This document shows positions 23,611-35,489 of a stretch of DNA of 64,000 nt, one piece after another. Position 1 is the stretch's first letter. The number at the start of each line of letters is the position of its first letter. The translations under genes were made by a program, and so were the position numbers. The notes beneath the pieces are model-generated. The model saw only the letters and a list, made by a program, of their open reading frames with translations, was not told the origin of the DNA and searched no databases. The stretch comes from Lonicera japonica (lineage: Eukaryota; Streptophyta; Magnoliopsida; Dipsacales; Caprifoliaceae), in contig CM038467.1 of NCBI GenBank assembly GCA_021464415.1, positions 30,001,248 through 30,065,247 on the forward strand, given 5' to 3'.

Positions 23611-26461
23611 TGTAACAACCCGTCAAATTAAGCAGGTGTTAACAGATGCTGTATCTAATTAACAACAGATAGACAAATAGACATAACTGATAAATTAAAC
23701 AAAGTAGAGAAATCTAATAAAAATTCTGCATGAAGTATTCGTAAATTCTAAGAAATCCATCATGTATAATAAACAACACGAAAATATAGAATACTTCTCA
23801 AATCCATTGAATTCCAAATTCGATAAATACAACTAGTACATTCATAGACAGTACAAGTACTAAAACTTAATTAGAATTTACAACTACTAAAAATTAGGAT
23901 AATACAACAACTAATTTTATAGGGGCATCAAAGAAGACTCTAAGATGAACTTGGACCTGATCGACGACCTCTACCCAAGATACAATGTATACCTGAAAAG
24001 AAAATAAGGAAATGAGCCACAAATGGCCCAGTGGGAACTATAGGAAAAGGAAAAATGCAATGCATGATCGTACTACAATATAAGAGAGTTCACAATTCAA
24101 TTATTAACAAAATTTTCGATTTATACCAATTTATAGGAAAACTATACATAAAATATCAATATGATTTTATTAATTATCAATACATATCTCACACGATAGC
24201 TGTATAAACATCCATCCATCCACCACCTCCTCATCCTCCTAGACCTAATACCGGTACTAAACGGAATATATTACTCATAAATGCACCCCATTTTACCATG
24301 GGTCAGTGCATTGATAACTAGATTTATAGGACCTCATCTTTACCATGGGTCTGTGCAATAACATAACTCAAGCATTTCTATACTGGTGCTTATCCGATTC
24401 TAACAATCTCAATATTTTTCATAACAATTTGTATACTTAACCCATAGTATTTTAGAATTTCAAGAACAACAAAGATAGTCTTTACTGCTTTAACGCCCCA
24501 TATTAGCGGAGTAACACTTTTCTTTTATATAATTGCATCATTATACCAAAAAGGGCCAACAATAAAATCATTAATAATAGTAATACATAATTCAAAAATC
24601 TCAAATTTCTCCATGAATTTACTTGTACTAAACCAAATTTCTTAATTTGAAACATTTAGTGAAGACTAGTAAAAGGAGTAATACGAGACTTGCTAGTAAT
24701 ATCGTCAAACACCTCTTGCATGTTTAAACACGATTTTAAAATATGATTTGAAGTTGATTAATATTCTGAAATTTGGTAAATTTTGATAAAAATTCTGCTA
24801 TTAAACATGCATGTGACAATTCTATCTATTTCGGTACCAAAATCTCAAAACAACCCATGTATACCAACATACATTACGATCAGCTCTAATATTCATCACA
24901 TAAGACTCATATAACATCAAACTCAATGCTTAGATCATATAAATCAAGTTCAAACCATTTGCATGCAAAGGAAAGTATGGTTTTGATACTGAAAATCTAC
25001 ATTTCTAGCGATTTTGATACTAAAATTTCAAAATAACCCATAAATACCGACATGCCCTACGATCAGCCCTTAATTCCATTATTAATAACTCATATAATAA
25101 TTATCAACATGCTCAAATTATATATATCAAGCATAAACCACATGCATGCAAAGAAAAGTAAGATTTTGGTACCTAAAATCTAGTATTAGTACTCATACAA
25201 CAATCTCCAAGCAAAGAATGAAGAAATGAAAGGAAGTTCCCACCTTAATCACTTCTGGACATAAATGGAGAGACCCAAAGCAACCACCTATAACCACCAT
25301 TCGAGGAAAACAAGCTAAGAAATGGACTCGCAACGTCAAAACTTGAGAAACCCACAATTTCAGAATGAAAATCATTGATTTGAGTTAGATATCTCCCATT
25401 TCTCACTTTTTCTTTCTCTAAAAGTGTATATAACTTTCCTCTGGTTTTAATGGTGTTTTTAGGACTAAAAAAGATGGCTAAAGCTGGTCAAAAGCAATTA
25501 AAAATGAGCTGACTTGGTCAAACCCGGATTGACCAAATGTGTTATGGTACACTATTCGTATTTTGGGCATAACTCTTTGCTCAAAACTCTGATTGGGATG
25601 ATCTTTATATCAACAAAAATCTAATTCAAAGTTCTACAACTTAACAAGAAGAAGTTTCTCCAACTTTGTGATAGATTAATACCAAAATTTTGTCAAAGAC
25701 AGTACTCTGCCAAAATTCAGCAGAATCTGATTTTTACTAATGGGTTTACTTCGCACTCTGTTTTGACCATTGAGAGCGTGAATTAGCTTTCGGTAAAAAC
25801 ACGAAAGTTGTAAACGAATATAAGATGAAACTACAGAAGTTTACAAAGTGAAATTTGGATAAATAATGAAGAAGTTATGAGTCTCCAAAGTCAACTAAAA
25901 CCCAACTGAAGAGTAAAAATTTTGGGTTCGAAAAATGCCTCCGAAGTGCTTGTTTCAATTCCGATAGTGACAAAACTTTTCAGTATATTCCTAATAGATA
26001 TTTATGACATGTTGGAAAAAAAAAACTAAATTCAGAGGTCTAAAAGTTTCAAAACCGCAAACGAGATTTGTAGGAATCGTTAATGTTTAAGGATATAATT
26101 CAATACTAATAAATACTCAAAAATGCTTAAATGAAGTCCAAATCTAATGAAACTTTATTGGAAGGTTGAATAACTATAATGTGACGTGTCAAAAAAGACT
26201 AAACTAAATTTGGACCTTCCTAGGTGATGAACCGAATATAAGAAAAGTAGAAAAATCAAATATTCAAGAATACGCCAAATTTTCCAAGAACAAACCAACT
26301 TGCTCAAACTAGTTCCAAATTAAATCAAAATTTTCATATTTTTATCCATAACACCGAAATGACGTGTGGGAACATTTGGACTTGTCTAAGTCTACGAATG
26401 AATCGGACAAACAGCTAACTAAATTAATGAAAATACACCTATCGAAACACGAAGTGTTACA
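23611..26461 (+). mobile_element. Probable solo LTR, about 2.85 kb (Gypsy-like)
   Basis: The block begins TGTAACAACCCGTC and ends GAAGTGTTACA, giving a TG...CA element with a short terminal inverted repeat (TGTAACA/TGTTACA). The flanking pentamers are GAACT (23606-23610) and GAATT (26462-26466), a target duplication with one mismatch. There is no pol or gag coding inside. The length and the TGTAACAACCC start are typical of long LTRs of plant chromovirus (Tekay/Del type) elements. That family assignment is from memory and not proven here. ORFs at 25193 and 26364 are chance. Confidence 0.65.
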
Positions 26462-26749
26462 GAATTTAGTGTCAAAGCCCTCGCAACACAATGGCATAAG
26501 TGTTGGCATTGCATTTGTCGAAAGGGTGGGAATAGGATTAGTGATAACTTTCTCTTTATTTATTAAATCAAGTAAAAGGATTTCAGATATTACATCATAG
26601 AGTTTGCATTTTCTTCTAGATTTACTAAATTAAAGGTCACTTCCAATATATTACCATGGTCTTTGAGATGTTTGTCCTTTAGTACGTGGACGAGCTAAAT
26701 GGATGGATTTATGTCAATATAATCATGTAACACAATGGTACTATTCATT

Positions 26750-28759
26750 CATGCATTGGTTCATTAGTTACTTAAATATTAGGCATATGTTTTTCTGGTT
26801 TATTATTAGAGTAAAAGACATGTTTGACTCGATCTTAAATTATTTACGGATTTTAATTCAACTCTTCAACTAATTTTAATTTCAATTTTGCCTTTAAACA
26901 GTAATGTATTTACTGATTTCAATTCTAACCTTAAACTAATTTTAATTTCAATTTTTCCCTTAAATAATAATGATTTTAATTTAGCCCTTCTGTCAATTCT
27001 CCATTCAAAACACTAATGGGAGAAGGGTCAAAATAAGTCTTTTAATCAAATAATCAATTTTTTTTTCAATTTTATAACAATATAATAACATATAACAAAT
27101 ATATGGTAACTGTTCTTGTTGGGCCCGCGAGGAGTCCACTATGGGGTTGGGTCAGTTTTTGTGTGCGGGTGAATAGGCTGGGCCTTTCGATTTATGCATA
27201 TTGTAATAATATTGTTCCCAACTTAAACATTTTTGGACATATGTGTGTGTGGTTTTCTCTAAAATGCCTCGTTACCATATGGTTACACTCCTCATCTTAT
27301 AAATCCATATTTAGTTATGTATTGTTTTCAATATGAAACAAGGTTTGAACTAATATGATTATTGTGTTGGCTCTTCATTTATTAGTTCCATGTGGCGTAT
27401 TAATATAGGGGTTTCCCATATCCATACACATGTGTTTAAAGAACAAGCCAATTTGGAACATGTAACAGATTAATATGGAGGTTGCCCATATTTATACGCA
27501 CGTGTACTGAAAGTTTTTATTTTGGACCAAATAGTGGATCAATCCCAGGAGGTGTGAGGATCGATCCACGGGGCGAGTAGGCCATTAGGTTTAAATATTA
27601 GTATAATTTTGCTTTTTAATTAATTAATGGAGTGCATAGACAGAAAAATAGAGATAGTTTTTCTCTTATAAGATGGTTTTTTCTTATGACAACTAATTAG
27701 GGTTTAACTAGGGTTTGAGGGAAAATCAATTGGATGTTTGTTCTATCGAATTTAAAAATAGGCTTATTGAAATGAGTGGTGTAACTTTTGTTTAATCAAT
27801 AAAGTTATTCCCTTTGCACATGAAAATTTCAAAGGGTACCCACGTTATATCTAGTCTATTTTATTTTTGTTTATGTATTCAATTATGGGGATTTTGTAAA
27901 ATTCAATTTTCTACAATATTTATTTGTAAGAGTATGCATAAAAAATTTTACTTATTCAATCATACTTGAATACATGGATTGTAGAAAAGAAATTTGGTAT
28001 TCAAACCTTTGTGGATCGTGTAGATGATCCGTATGAGGATACTAAGGTTAGACAATACCAGTTGCTATTTCATTAGATTTGCTTAAATCCTATTGGACTA
28101 TGAAAATAAATTCTTTTCACCATTGAAAACGGTCTTCAATCAACTTAAATTTTTTGCAAAAAATAGTAATTATGCGTTTTGAATAACATATCCAAAAATC
28201 AGTTCGATCAAGCGGCGAAATTAAAAGTTACAATTGATTTACAACTGAACTTTTAAAACCTCAAAATCTTTTAGTGTATGATTTAAGCCCTTAAAAGAAT
28301 CTTGCGGGTAGGCACAATTGATCAAAGAAGAAGAATAAGGCCTCATTCTCTATTCTTCTCTCTATAGATCACCTTTCTATTTTTTAGGTTTTAAGAGCCT
28401 CAATAGTATTATATTTTAAACAACTCCGTCACATCCTTATATTAAAGATATAAGGAATCCTAATCTTACTTTAATTATAAGAGATAAATGTATGGCAATT
28501 CCCAATAGGAAATAAGGACTTATCCCATGTTTGGAATAGGGATAGTGATATCCTAATTCTTATAAGAGTTAGAAAAAGATCTCATAGCAATTATGGAATT
28601 ACACTAAGGAGCTCAAGGAAATAATTAGAACCATTACACAAAAAATAGGATTTTGTGACTTTTGTTCTCGCTACATTTGTGACTAAGCAGTCATAGGTTT
28701 GGAAAAATTATTCGGTAGCATCACTTTTAAATCCTTACTTTCATTTTGATTCAACTCAC
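26750..28759 (+). repeat. 2-kb dispersed repeat, copy 2
   Basis: Direct-orientation partner of 18861-20931, 7.9 kb downstream. Sequence outside the pair (before CATGCATTGG and after GATTCAACTCA) is unrelated in the two places. The ORF at 27103 aligns with the one at 19207 (both start MVTVL, then PLWGW) but both drift and have no domain, so coding status is doubtful. The region between the copies contains the solo LTR at 23611-26461. Confidence 0.8.
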
Positions 28760-29867
28760 AAAGAATTTGAATCTTGATTGAATCAGTCCATTAAGCGCTT
28801 ATTTGAACTTTCTTGCCCGGGCTCTTGTAACTGAGCCTACAAAACTTGAATTTGATCTGGATATACTTCAATCCCTCAATTAGAGCTTGTGTTAGCCTCA
28901 TCCCCATCAATCATATCTGCTTTTCTTCACTTGTACCAGTTGTACATTATATGATTTTATGTTTTCAACCATGTTTCTGTGGATATAATTTAATTACTAC
29001 ATTTTTTAGCTTAGCATGGAATGACTATATGAATAATTAAGTGGCGATGGGCAGCTTGCTAATGACTGGATTCTTCCCGCAAAGGAATTTAATGGCATGT
29101 GGGAAAGGTTTAAATTGTAATGTTTTTCTCCATTCTCAGTTGAATTTCATTTTTTTTCTCGTATGATTGTTGTAGTTGGGAATATTTCATTGGAAACCTC
29201 TACACCACAATGGATTGCATTATAATTGTATTGGATATTTAATTGGATTATAATGGAGTTGTATTGAATATTGATTTTGGATGTAATATGTGCGTTGTAT
29301 TGGGTTACAATGGAATTATATTGGATTTTGATTGGATTGTAGGTTAAAAAAACAGTTTTTAATTTTTTTGAATTAATTTTTAAAAATAATTTCAAAGTTT
29401 GTTATAGCCAAAAATAGTTACAATATTGTGACAAATGTATGATTGCTACATTACTTAATTGTGACTGCTACCGACAGTCACGTGATGTACACTTTGTGAC
29501 TGTTTTTGGCAATCAAAAAGACAAAATTTGTGACTGATATAAATAGTCATAAGTTGCCTTTATGACTACCTACAATAGTGTGAGAACCCGCAAATACGGC
29601 CCCTGGGTCTCAACATCTAGTTTGGGGGTCTGAAACATCGGAAAGGATTATGTTGTTCTATTTTGCTTCTATATGGTGATAATTCATATCATGGGCCCCT
29701 CTATCCTATTCTAAATACATGATGGTTCATTCAGAGTTGCCAATATGTTTTATGAGAAAATGGACAAAAGGGTGGTACAAGGAAAAAAACTAAAGATAAG
29801 TCTTTTCCTTACATGTTTATCAACGAAATCAGGATTCTATAAGGTTCGGGAACTATATTACGGTTTG

Positions 29868-31069
29868 TGTAGACACCTCGATTCGTGACCCCCGCAAAAA
29901 CTCTAATGACCTTCGAGAACTACTATTTTTGGAGTCCGGGGCCCACCCGAGCACCCGAAACTACCATAGGAGGGTTTGTTGGGCAACAAACATGTTTTTA
30001 AGAGAGATGTTGCGCGAAAATCATTCCTATGTCGCGCGACAGACCCCTCTGCACCCGACCAACCACTTTCTGACACATCACAGTGTCAGAACCCATCACT
30101 TTAGCCGTTTGTCGCGCGACAAATAGATATGTCGCGCGACAAACAGGCACAGTGAAATAGGAATGTCGCGCGACAAACAGAGATGTCGCGCGACACTTGC
30201 CCTTTCTGGGGGAATGTCGCGCGACAATATCTCCCGAGCACTATAAATAGGCCAACACCCCCATGGGTTCTAGACAGCAACTTCTCAACACAATTTCTAT
30301 ACTAAAATTCCTTATTCTTTCTGATATTTTCTAATCTTTAAGCCTTCTCCGGAAGCATCTAGATAACATTTATTTTCGCAAGAGTCTCGGATCTAATCTT
30401 GGCACTCAGGGTGCCACCTTCTAGAGTCAGACTGCCGAAAATATTTCTAAGAGAAAAGCTGATATCCGCCGGAGGTTTTCTCTGCTGTATTATATTTTCT
30501 CTCTTATTCTTATTATTATCGCCGGGAAGGTAACTAAAGTCGCTTCTAGTAATTAAATAAAATATTTGTATATTAGTTTTATTGTAGGTCGATCCCCGTC
30601 CTAGTAATGAAAGTTGCGACATAGTTGTGGTAGATTCCTAACGCGCTCGAAAATCAGGTTTTCATTAGTTATTTCCAGAAAGCAGTAGAATATCAGTAAA
30701 AACATCCAAGTTTTCCAACATAGAATAAACATATAAGACCACTAGAGACCGAAAGGGCGGAATGGGTGCTTAACACCTTCCCAAACCGTAATATAGTTCC
30801 CGAACCCTATAGAATCATGATTTCGTAGACAAACGTGTAAAGAAAGGCTTATATGTAGCATTTTCTCTAACACAACTATTTTGTCCGTTTTCTCGTAAAA
30901 CGTATTGGCGACTCTGAATGAACCCTCTTGCATCTAGAAATAGGATAGAGGGACACCCGATATGAATTATCAACATATAGAAACAAATGGAACAACGGAA
31001 TCCTTTCCGATGTTTCAGACTCCCATACTAGAGGCTGAGAACCTGGGGTCGCATTTGCGGATTCTCACA
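29868..31069 (+). mobile_element. Inner solo LTR, plus orientation, with palindrome array
   Basis: 1202 bp beginning TGTAGACACCTCGATTC and ending GGATTCTCACA, flanked by a perfect 5-bp duplication GTTTG (29863-29867 and 31070-31074). Removing it restores the outer LTR sequence ...ATTACGGTTTG-GAAAGGTGTTAAG. Six perfect TGTCGCGCGACA palindromes lie at 30030, 30110, 30130, 30164, 30184 and 30215, just upstream of a TATA box CTATAAATAGG (30241-30251). That places them in the U3 promoter part. Its last ~430 bp, from about 30640, are complementary to the adjoining outer LTR, giving a large inverted repeat. ORFs predicted inside are chance. Confidence 0.88.
30241..30251 (+). promoter_or_regulatory. 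LTR TATA box
   Basis: CTATAAATAGG lies 15 bp after the last palindrome of the inner LTR. The outer LTR has a matching TATA on the minus strand at the equivalent place. Transcription start and activity are not shown by sequence. Confidence 0.6.
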
Positions 31070-32530
31070 GTTTGGAAAGGTGTTAAGCATCCATTCCATC
31101 CTTTCGGTCTCTAGTGGTAATGTTCTTATATTTTTATTTTATGTTGAAAAACTTGGATGCTTTTATTGATATTCTACTGCATTTTTGGAAATAACTCACG
31201 AAAACCTGATTTTGGGAAAAACGGGAAAATGGATGAAAATATTGTATTTCGTGATCCGATGTTTTGGTTTTATCGAAGTATGATTACTAGTGACAAAAGT
31301 GTATATATTTTGAAATCCTGAGATTGATTTAGTATTGTTTCCTCATATAACAATATCAATTATCTCGTTTAGTTTATAAAAGATCGAATCTTATTGGAAT
31401 TGATTTGATATGGAATTGAGCTATTGAGGAGAGTGTGTTAGATTTATTATAGTCTATATGAAAGACATAACATATCTGAGTTTAACTCCTAAGTAAGAAA
31501 TTATTAGTTTAGGTCTTGAAAGTTTGGTTTGGTCGGAGGATAATGATCTTACTTCTTCTGATTTTACAAATGAATTTTTATCAAGTCTTGAAAAGATGTT
31601 TTGTTTGACAAGATAGAATATCGATAACTTGACAATAAGTTTATCCAACTATAAAGTGGACATAACAACATATATAACGAGTCTATATTATAAATAACTC
31701 AAACAATTAAGACAAAACAAGTACACAGATATATTATTGAATTACTATAAGAGGTTTTAGTTAATTTCCCAACGATATATATATATATATATAAGAATGA
31801 AAGAGATAAAATATAATACGGCATAAGAGATTCTAGCGAATATTAGCTTTTATTCTCTAAATATTTCGGAGAATTTAAATTCAGAATATAACACTTCGAG
31901 TGTCGAGACGTGGACTCGATAATTTCTCAAAAATTAAACGGACATATTAATCGGACTTTGAGATTTACTTGAAAACCAGAAAGTTGTAGAGAATAAGAGT
32001 TTTTTTTCTAGCCCAATAATGCCCTCTCCAACCTTTGGGGGTGCAGGTATATTTATAGTGTTAGGGATAGTTTGTCGCGCGACAATTCTTAAACAATGGG
32101 GAGATTGTCGCGCGACATATGGGCATATGTCATGTGACAAACGGCTAAACTGTTGCTTCTGACAACTGATGTGTTAGGGTGGATGGTTAGTGTGTTGGGG
32201 AACTTGTAGTATAATAAATCTATGTTTGTCATGCGATAAACCTTAAAACAAAGCCGTTTGTCATGCGACAAATCTTCCCAAAAATTGTTTATAGTATGTG
32301 AGTGAGTTTCAGACTCCAAAGGTAACTTTCGAGAACTCTTAGGGTCCTTGCGGGGGTCAAGAATTGGGGTATACAAATGGTAATATGGGAATGTCTTGTA
32401 AATAAGTATTGTAACTGTTTGGTGATTATTTTTGGTAATCACAATTAAACTTGTGACTCTTGTTTATGTGACAGGCATTTGTGACTGTTTTTGGGCATTA
32501 ATGATTCTTCAATATAAATAAAAAATTACA

Positions 32531-34196
32531 AATTAAGATGATAATTCAATTTTCACTATTTTATTTAATAGTAATTAATTTCATTAAATAATTATTATTG
32601 CACTACAATTTATCTCTTATTTTATAAAGAATCCTTATTTGCATAATTGAACTTGACGTGTAATATGATTACACCGTGTTAAGTTACAAATACTCGTTAA
32701 ATAAAATTTAATCACTGATGATTTCATTTTATTCATCATCTTATATTTTCTTGTGTCTAACTTATGCCTATTAGTCCTTGATTATAAATAATTTACTTGA
32801 TAAGGTTTACAGGCAAGACTAAACCTTATAAGTCCAATCAATGGGGTATTAAAATCCTTGATATATAAATACTTCGGACACAAATTTCTTCAAAATATGA
32901 AACTAAATATATCTACATTGTCAATATCCAATTTACAAGGTTTGTTAAAACAAATATGTTTTTCACCCATACGCAAGTCAAAATATTAACCATATAAATA
33001 TATTAGCATTCAATATTTCTCCGGATTAAGAATCTATGCATCGTCTTGGAAAACTATGAAGTTGTATAAGTCTAGTAAAATCAATGACTATACTTGAACT
33101 TCATATTTGACCATGTTCAATACATTCTTGCTATACCAATAAGTTATCCCCGAATCATCAGACATATTCTCATAGTCAAGATAAACCTTTAAACCATACT
33201 TAGAACAATTCCAATGGTTTGTCCAAATCTACCTCAGTTGGGAACATTTCAATTATACAAGAATTGAGAATTTTGATCTTTTACCAAGTAAGCCAAACTC
33301 TAGTCACCATAAACTATACTATGTATGATTGCAAACAAATAATTTATATTACTAAAAAATAAGTTGAGTATTATAAACATCTCCACTCTTAGATTCTCAT
33401 TCAACATGTTGTTTAAACAAATTAAACCTCTAAATTAAAACACCATTAGATCATGGTTTTTTAGTTTACCACTCCAACATTCATTTATCGTCTACTTTAT
33501 GATTATCTATATTAGCTTGTTATTGGTATTGGTTTATTGGTTTACGTAGAAGATCCTAGTACTTGTCAAATTCTGCCCATCAAGTGTTTGTAAAAATTAC
33601 AGAAAATGATTTCTTTGGTTATAATTAATGCGTTATACTAACTTGATTGTTTACATTATGCTTTATGTTGTTCCTTATATTACCTTAATATTGTACTTTG
33701 AAGAATTCTCCTCTTGATGAAAATTAATGATTAAAATTTTGTAAAGTCATTAAAAGAGCTTTTTAAATATAAAGCTCAATGTTCCCCAAAAATTTAGATA
33801 AATGAACCTCATAAGCAACAAGCCAAGTGAACTTAGGTCTAAAATTAGGCCACTAATAACAAGTATCAACTTTATATTTCAACTCAAGTATATGTGATCC
33901 GAAAAATACTATTGGAGTGTAATTTGTCAAAAAGGAAAATCATTGACGCTGAAACATGAAATCCAAGGTAGGTAAGTGATATATTGCCAAAAAAGGAGCT
34001 AAGTGAAAGCCCCTAAAAGTTTAGGGGTCATAAGTATAATTATCTAAACTATTTCACTAGCCAGCCAGTGTCCGGTCCAAATGTGATTATTAAAAAAATG
34101 TGTACAACTAATTCTTTTAGTCTAATAATATAAAATTATCACTAGAATAATTTTGAGATTAATTGAGTTTGTTCTTTAAATTGATTCATGAAATTA
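32531..34196. other. Gene-free AT-rich intergenic block
   Basis: There is no long ORF on either strand, no recognised domain and no clear terminal repeats. 32800-33560 is slightly less AT-rich and could be old retroelement debris, but I could not align it to a protein by eye. Confidence 0.35.
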
Positions 34197-34622
34197 GACC
34201 CGTTTGGTTATCCTTCAAATTGCGAATTAATTAATTTACAATTAAATTATTTGCAAAATTTTCATTTATTAGTGTTTGATTGTCTAAATTGAAGAATTAT
34301 AAATATGAATAATTCAAGTTGATTCACAAAAACTCAAATTAAGTCATTTCAAGTAAAACTTGAAATTGCATAATTCTAGAATTAAATAATTCATTTAAAC
34401 TCTATTTTTCGAGAAGATTTAGTTTCTACCCGTGATGTTAATGCATCTAGACAAAATTTTAAAAAACATAAAACAATAAAAAATATATTTTTATTCTAAC
34501 AATCAGAATTTATCATTTAAGTTTTTCAAACATTACTTGAATTAGAATTAAATTATTTATAAATGAGTAAATTCACAATTCCTTAATAAAAAATTAACTA
34601 ATTTACGCGATCAAACAAATCC
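34197..34622. mobile_element. Tourist-like MITE with TTA target duplication
   Basis: Ends GACCCGTTTGGTTATCC and (complement) GGATTTGTTTGATCGCG are imperfect inverted repeats. TTA flanks at 34194-34196 and 34623-34625. The interior (426 bp) is AT-rich and self-complementary in parts, with no ORF. Confidence 0.72.
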
Positions 34623-34724
34623 TTAATAAGTGAAATAAAAATTAATTGAAATATGTAAAATTTAATTCAAACTCTTTTTAAATAAGATAAAAATAAAATA
34701 AAATTTATGTCACGTCATTAATTT

Positions 34725-35020
34725 AATCATACCAGAGCCAGACACAGCTGAGGAGCTGTAGTCCACCGATACAATACAACTGTAAAGTGAAGGAGAGCCT
34801 AAAAATTAAATGCAAAAGTAAATCCTGTCCACTCCCTAGCTTACCACCTGTTTGACCTTCACGCTTTTCGCCTGATCGTACGGCAAACAAGCACCTGTGA
34901 TATCACTAACTAGTGTGCCTCGTCACCCAGCCTCTCCTCTACTCTCTTTATAAAGATTCTAAACGTGTTCTCATCTTTCTGTATTAAGCCTGCTCTTTTG
35001 GTGCATCCGTTTAATTGCTC
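34725..35020 (+). promoter_or_regulatory. GC-richer, promoter-like patch upstream of the pectin acetylesterase
   Basis: About 300 bp of non-repetitive sequence with normal base composition stands in very AT-rich DNA. It has a pyrimidine-rich stretch, then CTCTTTATAAAG (about 34945-34956) and a CTCATCTTTCTG initiator-like segment. It could be a distal promoter element, the start of a non-coding transcript or a remnant of a lost gene. The sequence does not decide among these. Confidence 0.25.
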
Positions 35021-35349
35021 AAATGTTGTTAAGACTTATTATTTTGCGTTTGTTTATTTATCTAAATTTTAATCTCAATCTGAACTTAAAAATTAAATAT
35101 TACTTTAAAATTTGTTTTTTTTTTCAGAACGTGATTCCTAGTGAATATAGTGTATATCCGCTTCACAATCATCCTTGCTTTACTATATTTTGTCAATATA
35201 AATGACAAAGTAAATATTGTGAAATAAATATTAAATTTAAGTAAGAGGCGTATTATTATAATACACACAGAATATTTATATCTATTAAGAATTTCTTAAG
35301 GTTGTAGAGTTCTCTACATTTTTGTTATTTCATAAACGGAATCTTAAAA

Positions 35350-35489
35350 GTCGAATCCCGACAGCTGCAAAAATATCTGGTGGTCAGCTGCTGACCACTG
35401 TTCCACGAACAGAGATTAGTCGAGGTGCGTAAAAACTGACCCGGACACCCTATAGTACTAGAAAGTATTTAGACCAAAAAAAATAAACA
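35350..35489 (+). mobile_element. SINE with 11-bp target duplication (5'-truncated)
   Basis: GAATCTTAAAA flanks the unit at 35339-35349 and 35490-35500. The body runs GTCGAATCCCGACAGCTGC..., contains the odd palindrome TGGTCAGCTGCTGACCA, then GATTAGTCGAGGTGCG and GACCCGGACACCC, and ends in an A-rich tail. The GATTAGTCGAGGTGCG...CCGGACACC segment resembles 3' parts of plant tRNA-derived SINEs (from memory). A diverged copy is at 12530-12652. Confidence 0.75.

Larger units (their letters stand above)
29579..32375 (-). mobile_element. Outer solo LTR, minus orientation, interrupted by the LTR at 29868-31069
   Basis: Read on the minus strand this LTR starts TGTATACCCCAATTC (32375 leftward). It has a TATA-like CACTATAAATATACC (about 32048-32062) and ends ...GGGTTCTCACA at 29579. 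Its sequence matches the inner LTR throughout: the GACCCCCGC block, TGTCGCGCGACA sites, TATA box and the conserved 3' third. Without the insertion it is about 1.59 kb. Flanking pentamers AATAG (29574-29578) and AATGG (32376-32380) are a near-match target duplication. No internal coding region is present. It carries two intact palindromes (32073-32084, 32106-32117) and three decayed ones (32128, 32227, 32259). Confidence 0.8.
28632..32530. mobile_element. CACTA-like element with GTGACTG subterminal repeats, split by LTR insertions
   Basis: From CATTACAC (28632) on, the motif TTTGTGACT and its inverse AGTCAC/AGTCATA recur (about 28652, 28676, 29459, 29493, 29527) up to 29574. They resume after the LTR nest (about 32448, 32467, 32475). 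Dense short subterminal repeats in both orientations, next to a CACTA-type end in the related copy at 20799, suggest a non-autonomous En/Spm-like element. The right terminus was not identified and no transposase is present. Confidence 0.4.

Noticed and set aside
19207..27336. MVTVL... ORFs shared by both 2-kb repeats as a conserved small protein
   Set aside because: They start alike, but the reading frames drift through indels and one C-terminus is unrelated, which is the pattern of a non-coding repeat.
29571..29580. CTACAATAGTG at 29570-29580 as the right end of a CACTA transposon
   Set aside because: The last TG belongs to the start of the outer LTR (TGTGAGAACCC), and CACTA-like subterminal motifs continue beyond the LTR nest at 32448.
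30030..30226. CRISPR-like reading of the regularly repeated 12-mers
   Set aside because: Spacing is irregular (20-80 bp), the units are perfect palindromes, they lie in an LTR promoter, and the genome is a plant's.
29929..30622. ORFs of 65 and 87 codons inside the inner LTR
   Set aside because: They lie across the palindrome array, TATA box and R/U5 region of a solo LTR and are not kept in the outer copy.
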